Shown: positions 51,907 to 61,952, counted from the stretch's first letter. The stretch: 64,000 bases of DNA from Lachnobacterium bovis (GCF_900111325.1 NZ_FOGW01000010.1:36398-100397); one strand, 5' to 3'. Numbers and translations: made by a program. Notes: generated from the sequence alone by a model not told the origin.

Positions 51907-54338
51907 TGAGATTAATTAAATGCCACATTGATAATTTTGGTAAATTGCAAGATAAAGATTATAGTTTCAATAAATCATTAAATGTATTTAATGGTGAAAA
52001 TGGAAGCGGAAAGAGTACATTTGCGGCCTTTTTAAAAGCAATGTTATATGGTTTTGATAATAAAAAGGAAAAAGGCGCTTTCGAAAAAGAAAGAAATATT
52101 TACAAACCTTGGCAAGGTGGAAATTACGGTGGAGAGTTAGAGTTTGAGCATCAGGATAAAATCTACAAAGTAGTTAGAAAGTTCGGAAATACTGAAAAAA
52201 CAGACGAATTTCATATTTATGATATGAATACTAACATGGAAGTCGATTGTTTTACAAAACATCTTGGTGATGAATTATTTGATTTAGATAGAAATTCTTT
52301 CGCAAAGAGTATTTTTATTGGACAAAATGATTGTAATTTTTCAACTTCAGATCAAATTAATGCTAAGTTAGGTAATGTAGTAGAAAGTACAAATGATATT
52401 AATAACTACGAAAATGCACAAAAAAAATTAAAAGATGTTGTAAATAAATTATCGCCAACTAGAAAAACTGGATCAATTAGAAAACGTAAAGATCAAATTG
52501 ATACTCTAAGAATTGAATTAAGAGAATTAGAAAGTAGAGAAGCAGAATACAAAAAAGTTGCAACTTTAATGGAAGATCAGCAAAACAAACGTATTCTTTT
52601 AGAAAAAGAACGTGCAAAACTTACAGAAGAACAAAAATATGTAAGTGAGGCAGGAACTAAAATTGCAGAGCAAAATAACTACAAGCAATTGTGTGATATT
52701 GAAGATGAAAAAACAAAAGCCTTTGAAGAGGTTGATAATTTCTTTGAACATGAATGTCTAACTGATGAAGAAATTGCTAAACTTACTTCAGATGTCCATG
52801 ATTTAGTAAAACAAGGACAAAGTGCTGATGTATATAAATTATCTAATGAAGAACAAAAAACATATGATGAATTAGGAGAACGTTTAAATAACGGTGCTGC
52901 TGATGAAGCTATGTTATTTGAAGCTATTGCCGGCAATATTGAGTCAATCGAAGAAACAAGAAAGTTAAAGGCACAGCTTTCAGATAGTAGAGTTGAACTT
53001 ACTAATTTAGAAAATTTATTCCAGACAAATGAGGCAAAACGTAATCAAAATATTCCAAAAGTAGAAAGTGCAGGTAAAAATGTATTTTTTGCTGCAGTTG
53101 TTTCAGCTGTAATAGCAGTTGTATTCTTGATTTTTGCAGTAGTAAATGTGTCTAAAAAATCAGTATTTACACCATTTATTGCAGTAGCAATTATTGCTAT
53201 GATTTTTGCAGTTGTATTTATGTTAACAGCAAAGAAACAAAAACGTTCTGCAGAAATTGATTTAGCAAGATACATGCAAAACAAACGTGATGAAGATGAT
53301 AGAGAAATGCGCTCACTTTCTGCATTAAGAATCAAAATTGAAGAAATGGAAAATAAAATTGCATCTATTAACAAAGAGATTAGTGCGTTTTTATTTAGTT
53401 ACGAATTAGGCGTTGAAAGTGAAGAAAAATATCAAACAATGCTTTATGAATTAAGAGGTTTAAAAGAAACTTATGATGATTTACATCAAAAAGATGTAAC
53501 ATATCATAACGCAAGACGTGATTATGAAATTTTAAATAGAAGAATCTATGATTATTTACGTCAGTATTTTGAAGAACTTGATAATACACCAGAAGATTAT
53601 ACAGAAAAAATCTCATTTTTAACAAATAAAGTTACTGAGTATAAATTAGCTAAAGATGCAATGGAAAATGCAAAAAAAGCTAGAAAAGTATTCAAAGAAG
53701 CTCATGATGATGAAGATCTTGCAGCAGAATTTAAGATCAATCACAGTTTAGAAGAATTAAACAGACGAATTGATGAGATTGATGCTAATTTAAATGAAAT
53801 TAGAGATGATATTGAAAAATATAATCGTCATATGAATGATTTGTCAGATCAGCTTGACGAAAGAGACGAAAAATTAGAGTTACTTGATACTCTTGAAAAA
53901 GAACAAGAAAAAGAGCAAGAGTATTATAATGTTGTTGAAAAGACAATTGAATTTTTAACACAGGCAAAAGAACAATTTACATCAAGATATAAAACACCAG
54001 TTGATAACGCATTTAAAAAATATTATCAGCATATAACAGGTGAAGATAAAGAAAACTGGCAGTTAGACGCTAATATATCTATCAAAATGAAACAAGAGGG
54101 TGTATATAGAGAAGTTGATTGGTTATCAGCGGGATATAAGGACTTAGTAGGTGTTTGCATGAGACTAGCACTTGTTGAGGCAATGTTCCCATTAGATAAA
54201 TCATTCTTAATTTTAGACGATCCATTTGTTAATTTAGATGAGGATAAATTAGAGAAAGCAAATGATTTATTAAATATGATAAGTCAAGAATATCAAGTGA
54301 TTTACTTTACTTGTCATAGTTGTCGTATGCCACGATAG
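51906..54338 (+). CDS. SbcC/YhaN-like SMC-type ATPase with a central membrane hairpin
   Basis: An 810-residue split ABC/SMC-type ATPase. Walker A is GENGSGKST (about residues 29-37). Long coiled coils run through about 170-390 and 450-690. The end has the signature WLSAGYKDLVGVCMRLAL and Walker B FLILDDPFVNLDED. Instead of an Rad50/SbcC zinc hook (CxxC), the coil apex carries two hydrophobic helices (about 391-414 and 419-441), as in Bacillus YhaN. It is thus likely membrane-tethered. The ATG at 51906 follows GGGGAGG; it overlaps the nuclease gene by one base. Confidence 0.87.
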   Translation: MRLIKCHIDNFGKLQDKDYSFNKSLNVFNGENGSGKSTFAAFLKAMLYGFDNKKEKGAFEKERNIYKPWQGGNYGGELEFEHQDKIYKVVRKFGNTEKTDEFHIYDMNTNMEVDCFTKHLGDELFDLDRNSFAKSIFIGQNDCNFSTSDQINAKLGNVVESTNDINNYENAQKKLKDVVNKLSPTRKTGSIRKRKDQIDTLRIELRELESREAEYKKVATLMEDQQNKRILLEKERAKLTEEQKYVSEAGTKIAEQNNYKQLCDIEDEKTKAFEEVDNFFEHECLTDEEIAKLTSDVHDLVKQGQSADVYKLSNEEQKTYDELGERLNNGAADEAMLFEAIAGNIESIEETRKLKAQLSDSRVELTNLENLFQTNEAKRNQNIPKVESAGKNVFFAAVVSAVIAVVFLIFAVVNVSKKSVFTPFIAVAIIAMIFAVVFMLTAKKQKRSAEIDLARYMQNKRDEDDREMRSLSALRIKIEEMENKIASINKEISAFLFSYELGVESEEKYQTMLYELRGLKETYDDLHQKDVTYHNARRDYEILNRRIYDYLRQYFEELDNTPEDYTEKISFLTNKVTEYKLAKDAMENAKKARKVFKEAHDDEDLAAEFKINHSLEELNRRIDEIDANLNEIRDDIEKYNRHMNDLSDQLDERDEKLELLDTLEKEQEKEQEYYNVVEKTIEFLTQAKEQFTSRYKTPVDNAFKKYYQHITGEDKENWQLDANISIKMKQEGVYREVDWLSAGYKDLVGVCMRLALVEAMFPLDKSFLILDDPFVNLDEDKLEKANDLLNMISQEYQVIYFTCHSCRMPR

Positions 54339-54349
54339 GTTTTATAATA

Positions 54350-54392
54350 AAGCATCTATAGTTATTGTATAAAAACAAAGCTATAGATGCTT
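54350..54392 (+). terminator. Hairpin after the SbcCD-like pair
   Basis: A 12-bp perfect stem (AAGCATCTATAG at 54350-54361 with 54381-54392) has a 19-base loop. The T-run is weak, so termination may be partial. Confidence 0.6.
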
Positions 54393-54450
54393 CAATTATA
54401 TAAGCAATAAATTTATTCAAAACAATAAACAATTTAGAAAGGATGTTTAA

Positions 54451-55317
54451 ATGAGTCAAAAGAAACAGGGAATTGTATTAATAATTATGGCTGGATTTTT
54501 CTTTTCCATAATGACACTTTGCGTTCGTGCTTCAGGAAATCTGCCAACCATGCAAAAGGCTTTTTTTAGAAATGCAGTAGCAGCTATTATAGCCTCTGTA
54601 ACATTGATTAGAAGCAAAGAAGGATTTAAAATAAAAAAATCCAGTTTAGGTGATCTTTTTGCAAGATGTTTTTGTGGAACCTTAGGATTGATTTGTAACT
54701 TTTATGCAATTGACAAAATAGGATTAGCTGATGCTAATATCTTAAACAAATTATCACCTTTTTTTGCAATAATTTTTTCTTTTATAATTTTAAAAGAAAA
54801 GGCAAATAAAGTTGAGTGGAGCTGCGTAATTATAGCTTTTATAGGAGCTCTTTTTGTAATAAAACCAAATGGCAATATAAATATGGTTTATTCGCTTATT
54901 GGAGCACTTGGAGGGTTAGGCGCTGGTATTGCATATACATTTGTTAGAAAATTAGGAAAAAAAGGGGAAAGAGGACCAATTATAGTATTTTGTTTCTCGA
55001 TGTTTTCATGTTTAACAATACTACCATTTTTGATTGTTAGTTATAAGCCAATGACAATTCAGCAGACATTAATTTTGATAGGTGCAGGATTAGGCGCAGC
55101 AGGAGGACAATTTACAATAACAGCGGCTTATACTAAGGCACCAGCAAAAGAAATTTCAGTTTATGATTATACACAGATTATATTTGCGGCTATGTGGGGA
55201 TTTTTCTTCTTTGGAGAATTACCAGATTGGCTAAGCATTACAGGTTATGTTATAATCATAGGCAGTGCAATATATAAATGGTATTATGTGTTAAAAAATG
55301 AAAATAAAACACAATAA
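54451..55317 (+). CDS. EamA/DMT-family transporter
   Basis: A 288-residue membrane protein with ten predicted helices in two EamA repeats. The first repeat ends near DANILNKLSPFFAIIFSFIIL-KEK, a classical EamA motif, and the second near YTQIIFAAMWGFFFFGELPDW. These proteins export or import small metabolites such as amino acids or purines. The substrate is not assigned. GAAAGGATG precedes the ATG. argJ follows after 24 bases in the same direction, so an amino-acid link is possible. Confidence 0.9.
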   Translation: MSQKKQGIVLIIMAGFFFSIMTLCVRASGNLPTMQKAFFRNAVAAIIASVTLIRSKEGFKIKKSSLGDLFARCFCGTLGLICNFYAIDKIGLADANILNKLSPFFAIIFSFIILKEKANKVEWSCVIIAFIGALFVIKPNGNINMVYSLIGALGGLGAGIAYTFVRKLGKKGERGPIIVFCFSMFSCLTILPFLIVSYKPMTIQQTLILIGAGLGAAGGQFTITAAYTKAPAKEISVYDYTQIIFAAMWGFFFFGELPDWLSITGYVIIIGSAIYKWYYVLKNENKTQ

Positions 55318-55341
55318 TTTTTAGTTAGAGTAGGAGATTAG

Positions 55342-56577
55342 ATGAAAATGTTTAAATTTAAAAAGGTAGAAGGCGGAGTGTGTGCTTCGCAAGGATTTGA
55401 AGCAAATGGATTAAATTGCGGACTTAATCCGGTTAAAGAAAAAAACGATTTAGGAATTATTTTTTCAAAAGAAGAGTGTCAGACAGCTGCTGTATACACT
55501 CAGAATAAAGTAAAGGGAGCTCCTATAATCGTTACAAAGGAAAATCTAAAAAAATCAAATAATATTTCTCAAGCAGTAATCGTAAATAGTAAAAATGCAA
55601 ATACTTGTAATGCAGATGGAAAAGAAAAAGCAGAAGCAATGTGCAAATTAATTGCGGATGAACTACAAATTCCACGAGAACGAGTAATTGTTGCGTCTAC
55701 AGGTGTAATCGGCCAGGTTTTACCAATTGAGCCTATTAAAAGTCATGTGTCTGATCTTGTTAAAGGTCTATCGAAAAACGGTAATATTGAAGCAGCTCAT
55801 GCAATAATGACAACAGATACAATAAAAAAAGAATATGCAATTCAGTTTGAATTAGATGGTAAAGTCTGTACAATCGGAGGTATGGCTAAGGGAAGTGGAA
55901 TGATTCATCCTAATATGGCTACTACCTTGAATTTTGTTACAACTGATATAGCGATTGACGAATCACTTTTGCAAGAAGCCCTAAATAAGATTGTTAAAAT
56001 TACATATAATTGTCTTACAGTAGATGGTGATACCTCAACGAATGACATGCTTTGCGTTATGGCAAATGGTTTAGCCCAAAATAATAAAATAACAAGCAAA
56101 GGGGAAGAATTTGATATTTTTTGCGAAGCGTTGTATGACGTACTTATGAATTTGACCAAAATGCTTGCAAAAGATGGAGAGGGAGCATCAAAAATGATAG
56201 AGTGTACTTGTAAAGGTGCAAGTAGCTTAGATATTGCTATAAAAGTAGCCAAAAGCGTTGTTGGTTCATCGCTATTTAAATGTGCAATTTTCGGTGAAGA
56301 TGCCAATTGGGGAAGAATTTTATGCGCAATAGGATATACCGATGCCGAATTCGAAATTAATAAAGTTGATGTGACTTTAGCATCAAAAGCAGGTGAGATT
56401 GTAGTTTGTCAAAACGGAAGTGGAGTTGAATTTTCGGAAGAAAAAGCAAAAATAATTCTTGAAGAAGATGAAATTTATGTAAACGTTGATTTGAAACAAG
56501 GTCATGAAGAGGCAAAAGCCTGGGGATGTGATTTGACATATGAATATGTCAAAATTAATGGAGATTATCGTTCATAA
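55342..56577 (+). CDS. argJ: Bifunctional glutamate N-acetyltransferase/ornithine acetyltransferase
   Basis: A 411-residue enzyme of the arginine pathway that recycles the acetyl group from N-acetylornithine to glutamate. It cleaves itself at the conserved Ala-Thr: GMIHPNMATTLNFVTTD holds the Thr nucleophile. GASKMIECTCKGA, EDANWGRI and the C-terminal DLTYEYVKINGDYRS are typical. The length is normal. AGGAG precedes the ATG. No other arg genes are nearby; the next gene is proC. Confidence 0.95.
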   Translation: MKMFKFKKVEGGVCASQGFEANGLNCGLNPVKEKNDLGIIFSKEECQTAAVYTQNKVKGAPIIVTKENLKKSNNISQAVIVNSKNANTCNADGKEKAEAMCKLIADELQIPRERVIVASTGVIGQVLPIEPIKSHVSDLVKGLSKNGNIEAAHAIMTTDTIKKEYAIQFELDGKVCTIGGMAKGSGMIHPNMATTLNFVTTDIAIDESLLQEALNKIVKITYNCLTVDGDTSTNDMLCVMANGLAQNNKITSKGEEFDIFCEALYDVLMNLTKMLAKDGEGASKMIECTCKGASSLDIAIKVAKSVVGSSLFKCAIFGEDANWGRILCAIGYTDAEFEINKVDVTLASKAGEIVVCQNGSGVEFSEEKAKIILEEDEIYVNVDLKQGHEEAKAWGCDLTYEYVKINGDYRS

Positions 56578-56664
56578 AAAATCAAGATAAATTATATTAA
56601 AATAAAAATTAAAAGCTTAAAATATATTTAGAGTCATTAAATCTTAATAAAAAGAGGTGTAAAA

Positions 56665-57477
56665 ATGAGTTTTGAAAACAAAATTATTGGATTTATAGGC
56701 TGTGGAAATATGGGATCTGCAATGATTTCAGGAATTCTTGAATCAAAACTAGTGGAAAGTAAAAATATTTTTGCAGCTGTAAAATCTAAGGAAAGTGCGT
56801 TAGACAAAGAAAACAAACTTGGAATAAAGGTTTGTTGTAACAACGCTGAAGTGGCCCAAAAATCAGATATTTTATTTTTAGCAGTAAAACCACAATTTAT
56901 GGATGAAATATTAGAAGAAATAAAAAATGAAGTATCAAATGATACCGTAATAATTAGTATTGCAGCCGGAAAGGATATTAACTATTACGAAAAGAAACTT
57001 GGTGAGGATAAAAAAATAATTCGTGCTATGCCTAACACACCTTCAATGGTAAAAGAAGGAATGATGGGCATATGTATAAATTGTAATGTCCAAAAAGAAG
57101 AAATTGATATGGTAAAAGAATTGTGCATGGGATTTTCTAAAACAGAAGTTGTACCAGAAAATTTGATGGGAGTCGTAACTGCAGTCAGTGGAAGTTCACC
57201 AGCATATGTATTTATGTTTATAGAGGCGATGGCAGATGCTGCAGTTTTAGGAGGTATGCCTAGAAAGCAAGCATACGAGTTCGCGGCACAAGCAGTGTTA
57301 GGAAGTGCAAAAATGGTACTAGAAACTAAAAAACATCCTGGTGAATTAAAAGATATGGTATGTTCACCAGCAGGCACAACAATTCAAGCAGTAAAAACAT
57401 TAGAAAAAGAAGGCATGAGAAGTGCAGTTTTTGAAGCTGTTGAAAAATGTATTGAGGCATCGAATGGTTTGAAATAA
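56665..57477 (+). CDS. proC: Pyrroline-5-carboxylate reductase
   Basis: A 270-residue NAD(P)H-dependent enzyme, the last step of proline synthesis. The Rossmann motif is IGFIGCGNMGSAMISGI. LFLAVKPQFMDEIL, IIRAMPNTPSMVKEGM and the C-terminal catalytic block PGELKDMVCSPAGTTIQAVK are all intact. The length matches the family. AAAGAGGTG precedes the ATG. It follows argJ by about 90 bases. Confidence 0.95.
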   Translation: MSFENKIIGFIGCGNMGSAMISGILESKLVESKNIFAAVKSKESALDKENKLGIKVCCNNAEVAQKSDILFLAVKPQFMDEILEEIKNEVSNDTVIISIAAGKDINYYEKKLGEDKKIIRAMPNTPSMVKEGMMGICINCNVQKEEIDMVKELCMGFSKTEVVPENLMGVVTAVSGSSPAYVFMFIEAMADAAVLGGMPRKQAYEFAAQAVLGSAKMVLETKKHPGELKDMVCSPAGTTIQAVKTLEKEGMRSAVFEAVEKCIEASNGLK

Positions 57478-57560
57478 AAAATTTTACTAAAAAGTATTAA
57501 AAAACTATTAAAAAAATAAAAAAAGTATTAAAAAAATAAAAAATAATAAAAATTAAATAA
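57478..57560. repeat. Low-complexity A/T tract
   Basis: An irregular run built from AAAAAGTATTAAAAAA and TAAAAAATA units, with no G/C pairs beyond the GTATT steps. It contains no hairpin or gene and lies just before a strong promoter. Confidence 0.6.
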
Positions 57561-57562
57561 AC

Positions 57563-57591
57563 TTGTATAAATTTTTGAGTTGTGATATAAT
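57563..57591 (+). promoter_or_regulatory. Sigma-A promoter with extended -10 for the lipoprotein gene
   Basis: TTGTAT (57563-57568), a 17-base spacer and TATAAT (57586-57591) preceded by TGA. The same TTGTGATATAAT core recurs at 63953-63964. Confidence 0.78.
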
Positions 57592-57629
57592 ACGCAAATA
57601 GAACAAGATAGGAAAAAGGAGAGAATAAA

Positions 57630-58382
57630 ATGAAAAAAAAGATAGTTTCAGCTATTTTAGCGACAGCTTTAGTAGCATCAAGTTTAACAGGCTGTAGTTT
57701 TATGGGATTAGGTAATTCGTCACAAATCGAAGGAAGCAAAAAAAGCGATAAAGAGCTTGTAACAGAGGCTACAGAGTCAGTTCTTAAAGATTGCCAGAAT
57801 GCAGATTATGATGCAATTCTTAAAGATATTGATTCATCAGCTAAAAATGATTTCAAAAACTTTAACATGGAGACAGCTGATAAAGCTTTTTATGCATCAC
57901 TTGGAGCAGGTGCAGAAGCTTATGTAGGTGATGATATTAAAACAAAAGTAACTAACCTTTGGAAAAAATTCCAAAAAGATATGATTAAGTCTTACAAAGT
58001 TAAGAAAGTAACAATTAAAGACAAAGCAGCAGTAGTTGATTATGATGTTAAATATGCATTCACAGATAAAGAACTTGTTAGCGTTGTAACAGACAAAACT
58101 GTAATCAATGAGTTCAAAGAAGAGTGTGAAAAATATGGAACAGATCATGCAGCAGAAGTTCAGCAGATTTATTTAACAGAAGGTGAGACTGGTCTTTACA
58201 AAAAGATTTACAATGACTTACTTCCAAACTATATTGAAAAAGTATCAAACAAATATGATGATTCTAAGAGTGGATTTAAAGGTGATTCTTACATTTATCG
58301 TTTTAAATTAAAAATCAAAAACAATAAATGGGTTGTTACATCTTTAAAGAGTAATGAAACATCTAAGATGAAGAGCAAATAA
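57630..58382 (+). CDS. Lipoprotein of unknown function
   Basis: A 250-residue exported lipoprotein. Residues 1-21 are a signal peptide ending in the lipobox LTGC, with the acylated Cys at about 21. The mature part is Lys/Asp-rich, alpha-helical then beta-rich, ending KIKNNKWVVTSLKSNE, a pattern seen in many clostridial lipoproteins that may bind ligands or the cell wall. GGAGAG precedes the ATG and a good promoter lies 40 bases upstream. No specific family was recognised. Confidence 0.8.
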   Translation: MKKKIVSAILATALVASSLTGCSFMGLGNSSQIEGSKKSDKELVTEATESVLKDCQNADYDAILKDIDSSAKNDFKNFNMETADKAFYASLGAGAEAYVGDDIKTKVTNLWKKFQKDMIKSYKVKKVTIKDKAAVVDYDVKYAFTDKELVSVVTDKTVINEFKEECEKYGTDHAAEVQQIYLTEGETGLYKKIYNDLLPNYIEKVSNKYDDSKSGFKGDSYIYRFKLKIKNNKWVVTSLKSNETSKMKSK

Positions 58383-58453
58383 TTATTTTCAGTTGGCATA
58401 ATAACATTTTTTTGCTAAAATATTATTATAAAGGTAAAGGAATGGGAGATGCT

Positions 58454-58726
58454 ATGGAAAAGATAAAAGATATTATTACTACAACATATAAATATGATGA
58501 TAAATATTTGATTGATGTAGTAGAAAATAAAGAAGAAGAATTTTTTGAGGCTTGGTTATATGGTAAAGAGAATACCCAGAAGTTAGCTATTTTAACTGTA
58601 CCAACCACTAATATCGAATTTAAAGATATGGTTTTGACTGATTCAGCATTTTTAGCATTAGTTGATTCAAGTATTCATAATGAACATTTAATTGAGATGT
58701 ATGAAGAAGTTTGTGGTGAAGAATAA
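58454..58726 (+). CDS. Small hypothetical protein
   Basis: A 90-residue acidic soluble protein (MEKIKDIITTTYKYDDKYLI ... HLIEMYEEVCGEE). I chose the ATG at 58454 because GGGAG lies five bases before it; an ATG at 58442 and longer frames remain possible. The family was not recognised. It is downstream of the lipoprotein gene and ends before a strong terminator, so the two may share a transcript. Confidence 0.55.
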   Translation: MEKIKDIITTTYKYDDKYLIDVVENKEEEFFEAWLYGKENTQKLAILTVPTTNIEFKDMVLTDSAFLALVDSSIHNEHLIEMYEEVCGEE

Positions 58727-58774
58727 TTTGTTTCAAAAAATAATTTGAAAATCAAATAAAAATTAGGCAAAAAG

Positions 58775-58822
58775 CTGTAAGTTTAAAGAATTTATAAATT
58801 TTTTAGACTTACAGTTTTTTTT
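58775..58822 (+). terminator. Intrinsic terminator
   Basis: A 13-bp stem (CTGTAAGTTTAAA at 58775-58787 with TTTAGACTTACAG at 58802-58814) is followed by eight T. Confidence 0.9.
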
Positions 58823-58825
58823 GTT

Positions 58826-58851
58826 TACAATAAAAAAAAAATGTCCGATAG
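58826..58851 (+). promoter_or_regulatory. Candidate sigma-D (flagellar/chemotaxis) promoter of the chemoreceptor operon
   Basis: TACA (58826-58829), 14 bases and TCCGATAG (58844-58851) fit the sigma-D pattern TAAA-N15-GCCGATAA with the CCGATA core intact. It lies about 80 bases before a small gene and the chemoreceptor gene. Confidence 0.5.
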
Positions 58852-58932
58852 CATAAATGTGAGAAGTGCAGGTATATGTAGGTTAAGCAGTGATTTAATT
58901 CAAAATTATAAATATTTTTAAGGAGATTTGCA

Positions 58933-59202
58933 ATGAAGAGAACAGAAAAAATAACAAACACAACAAGCAACGAAACATTTAATGATGCGGTTAGATTTGA
59001 AAGGGCGTATATGTTTCCTTTTACACTTAACGAAAATGTATGGATCTGTTTTAGAGAAAAACAAAGAGCAGTAAGTGTTTTTGTTACTGATATTTCTATA
59101 AAAGGAATTCAATTAAGTGGAAGTTGGTATACGTGGGATGAGCTAGAAAAAAGCGGGGGAGTTTATGAATCTGAATTTGATGCGCTTCGTAGTATGAGTT
59201 AA
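58933..59202 (+). CDS. Small hypothetical protein upstream of a chemoreceptor
   Basis: An 89-residue soluble protein. Its central part ([27 protein letters not shown]) and C-terminus ([15 protein letters not shown]) are not recognised as any family. AAGGAG precedes the ATG. It is 47 bases ahead of the chemoreceptor gene, with a sigma-D-like promoter upstream of both. A role tied to chemotaxis is suggested by position only. Confidence 0.55.
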   Translation: MKRTEKITNTTSNETFNDAVRFERAYMFPFTLNENVWICFREKQRAVSVFVTDISIKGIQLSGSWYTWDELEKSGGVYESEFDALRSMS

Positions 59203-59249
59203 GCTTGTTGTTTAGAAAAATTTATATCACAGGCAGGGAGGTTCGTGAA

Positions 59250-61298
59250 GTGGATAATAAGAATACAGTAAAGAAAAAAAGTAAATTATTGTATGGTATA
59301 AGGAAGAAATTCTTAGGAGTTTTGATACCAATTGTAGTTGTAGGATTTGCATTACTTTCGTACATAAGCTATAGAGAATCTAGTAAGTTTATGAATGATG
59401 AAGCAGAATCAAATGTTAAAGCTGTAGGTAGTGAAGCTGCAGTAATGCTTAGAGGTGAGATTTGTAGTAAAAAAATTTTGATCGAGAATTTAGCAAATTC
59501 TAAAAATTTTGCAAAAGCATCAATCGAAGATAAAATTCAAATGATGAAAGATGCAAAAGCAACAATTGGCGGAATAGCTATGATAGCATATAGTGATTTG
59601 AATGGTAATGCTACAGGTGATCAGGGCGAAAAAATGGAACGTGGAGATAGAGATTATGTAAAGGCAGTTTCATCCACAGGAAAGTCTTATATAACAGCAC
59701 CATTCACATCAGGTACAACTGGTAAATTAATTATAGTAGTTGCTTATCCAGTGAAACAAGATTCAAAAACAGTAGGTATTGTATATGCAACAATTAATCT
59801 TGATACTTTATCTGAATTAGTAGGAAAGTATTCCTATAAAAAATCAGGATATGTTTATGTGGCTGATGAAGCCGGAATGTGTATTGGATTTAAACAAAAA
59901 CCAGATAGAGTTGGAAAAATGGATTTAACTAAGACTGACGGTGAGGTTAAGATAAATGAGAGTTTAGTAGAAGCTTTTAAAGAAAGCGTTGCTAGTAAGA
60001 AAACTAATTCTACATATTATTATTCATCAGATGGAAAATATAACAAAGCAGTATTTACAATGGTAGATTTAGGTGAGAGATTATGGGTTACAGTAACAGT
60101 AACTCCTGTAAGTGAAATTGAAGAAAATTCAAAATTTTTATTTAGAAACATGTTGACAATTTCAATATTAATTATTATAGTCGCAATTGTTATTATTTCT
60201 GTATTTACTTCAAGAACAGTTCAACCAATCAAGGCTGTAACAAAGGTATTAAATAGAATGGGAGCGTTAGATTTTGTTTCTGTAGATGAATTAGAAAAAG
60301 TAAAGAACAGAAATGATGAGACAGGAGACATGGCTAATTCGCTAATCAGTATGGAGAAGGAAATGGTTAGTGTAATTAGTGATATTCAAAATCAAAGTGA
60401 AAGTTTATTTAATGCTTCTGAAGATTTACAGAAAAACACAAATGAAACAACGAGAACTTTTGGACATATAGAAAATGCTGTTTCTGAAATTGCCGATGGT
60501 GCAACAAGTCAGGCTGCAGAAACACAGTCAGCAACTGACAATGTTGTTGTTATAGGTGATATGATTAAAGAAACAAAGGCAAATGTAAACGATATAAATG
60601 AGGGTGCAGTTACAATTTCTGAAGCTAATAGTAAAGCTAATGAGGCATTGAAGGCCCTAAGTGATATTAATAGAAAAACTATTGAATCAATTAAGATGAT
60701 TGCAAAACAAACAAAGACAACAAATGAGTCTGCTACAAAGATTAAAGATGCTGCAACATTGATTGCGGATATAGCAGATCAAACTAATTTGCTTTCTCTT
60801 AATGCATCAATTGAAGCTGCTAGAGCAGGAGATGCTGGAAAAGGATTTGCGGTTGTTGCATCTGAAATACAGCAGTTGGCAGATCAATCAAATACATCTG
60901 CACAACAAATTGATGTGGTTGTAAAACAGTTGATAGATGACTCTGATAAGTCTGTTAGAACAATGTCAGAAGTATCAGAAATTATTGATAAACAGTCTAA
61001 GTACATTGCTTCAACAACAGAAATATTTGAAAGCGTTGAGAATGGTGTAAAGAATTCTGTTGAGGGTATTAAAGCAATAAGTAAGAAGACTGAAGAATTA
61101 GATGAAGCTAGGGGAAATATTATAGATACAGTTCAAAATCTTACTGCTATTGCGGAAGAAAATGCAGCAGGAACAGAGCAGACTTCAGCAGCAGTAATTG
61201 AGGCTGACGCTATTATGAAAGATATTGCAAAGAGTGCGCAAGAATTAAAAGATATTGCAAATGTTTTAGATACAAGTATGAAGAAATTTAAGATTTAG
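59250..61298 (+). CDS. Methyl-accepting chemotaxis protein with Cache sensor
   Basis: A 682-residue chemoreceptor. A first membrane helix (about 23-40) is followed by a double-Cache-like extracellular sensor (about 41-295) including [19 protein letters not shown] and [19 protein letters not shown] second helix (about 300-320), a HAMP-like linker and a cytoplasmic signalling coil follow. The conserved tip is [18 protein letters not shown] (about 509-526). Translation most likely starts at the GTG at 59250, with GGGAGG eight bases upstream. The ligand is unknown; Cache sensors often bind amino acids or organic acids. Confidence 0.92.
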   Translation: MDNKNTVKKKSKLLYGIRKKFLGVLIPIVVVGFALLSYISYRESSKFMNDEAESNVKAVGSEAAVMLRGEICSKKILIENLANSKNFAKASIEDKIQMMKDAKATIGGIAMIAYSDLNGNATGDQGEKMERGDRDYVKAVSSTGKSYITAPFTSGTTGKLIIVVAYPVKQDSKTVGIVYATINLDTLSELVGKYSYKKSGYVYVADEAGMCIGFKQKPDRVGKMDLTKTDGEVKINESLVEAFKESVASKKTNSTYYYSSDGKYNKAVFTMVDLGERLWVTVTVTPVSEIEENSKFLFRNMLTISILIIIVAIVIISVFTSRTVQPIKAVTKVLNRMGALDFVSVDELEKVKNRNDETGDMANSLISMEKEMVSVISDIQNQSESLFNASEDLQKNTNETTRTFGHIENAVSEIADGATSQAAETQSATDNVVVIGDMIKETKANVNDINEGAVTISEANSKANEALKALSDINRKTIESIKMIAKQTKTTNESATKIKDAATLIADIADQTNLLSLNASIEAARAGDAGKGFAVVASEIQQLADQSNTSAQQIDVVVKQLIDDSDKSVRTMSEVSEIIDKQSKYIASTTEIFESVENGVKNSVEGIKAISKKTEELDEARGNIIDTVQNLTAIAEENAAGTEQTSAAVIEADAIMKDIAKSAQELKDIANVLDTSMKKFKI

Positions 61299-61378
61299 AA
61301 TGATTTAAGTAAGTATAAAATTTAAGTAAGTATAAAAAAGAATAAATACCTAAGATATGATATTAGAGTAATAAAGAT

Positions 61379-61414
61379 AAAGGCCTTACAATTGTTAAAA
61401 ATTGTAAGGCCTTT
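61379..61414. terminator. Bidirectional intrinsic terminator
   Basis: A 15-bp perfect stem (61379-61393 with 61400-61414) with a six-base loop lies between the chemoreceptor (plus) and a small minus-strand gene. Just upstream, a 16-17 base direct repeat TTTAAGTAAGTATAAAA occurs twice (about 61304-61337). Confidence 0.85.
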
Positions 61415-61464
61415 AAAGAAGATGTCAAAAGATAATTCCAAACTTAAAGAATATCATAAGAACA

Positions 61465-61653
61465 CTATTTATATAGTATCAAATAAGTAGTCTCTGTTTC
61501 ATCTGCTGTATATCTATCAGAATGTCTAACAGAAACATTGAATTTAATATCAATAACTTCTTTAACCTGGGAGCTATTTAAAAAAGCATTAATCTGCATT
61601 TCGATTTCTGAAAAAGGAATACTATCTTGAAATTTAAAATGTTTAACTTTCAT
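61465..61653 (-). CDS. Small protein resembling sporulation protein Cse60
   Basis: A 62-residue protein: MKVKHFKFQDS, then EMQINAFLNSSQVKEVIDIK, FNVSVR, and the end TTYLILYK. The pattern of an N-terminal beta strand, a helix with IN-FL, VIDIKF and a final YLILYK strand recalls the Cse60 family of about 60 residues known from endospore formers; this is from memory. GAGGAAAG precedes the ATG. It stands alone. Confidence 0.55.
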   Translation of the reverse strand: MKVKHFKFQDSIPFSEIEMQINAFLNSSQVKEVIDIKFNVSVRHSDRYTADETETTYLILYK

Positions 61654-61834
61654 ACACTTTCCTCCATTATATTTAATATAAAAATCAAGAACTTCCGTTG
61701 CTAAATACTATATCGGATTATTATCAGAAAATTAAACTATAAAAAAAATAAAAAGAATTTAGTACTATATTTTATAAAAATTTCTAACAAGATTACAGTG
61801 AGTTTATAAATATTTTATAAAAGTAAAAAGACTA

Positions 61835-61860
61835 TAAAATAGTATTAAATATAGCCGAAA
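61835..61860 (+). promoter_or_regulatory. Candidate sigma-D promoter of the EAL-domain gene
   Basis: TAAA (61835-61838), 15 bases and GCCGAAA (61854-61860) fit the sigma-D consensus TAAA-N15-GCCGATAA closely. It lies about 93 bases before the start of the c-di-GMP phosphodiesterase gene. The rest of the 299-base spacer is AT-rich with nothing else recognised. Confidence 0.6.
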
Positions 61861-61952
61861 CGTATTGATTTTTATACAAAAAAGAAGTAGACTCAAAGTG
61901 TAACAAGATAAATATGTTTAAAGATGTTAGTTAGAAAGAAAGCAATGCAATA

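Noticed and set aside
50806..54338. Canonical SbcCD naming
   Set aside because: The ATPase lacks a zinc hook and has a membrane hairpin, so YhaO/YhaN-like is the better description and no symbol was given.
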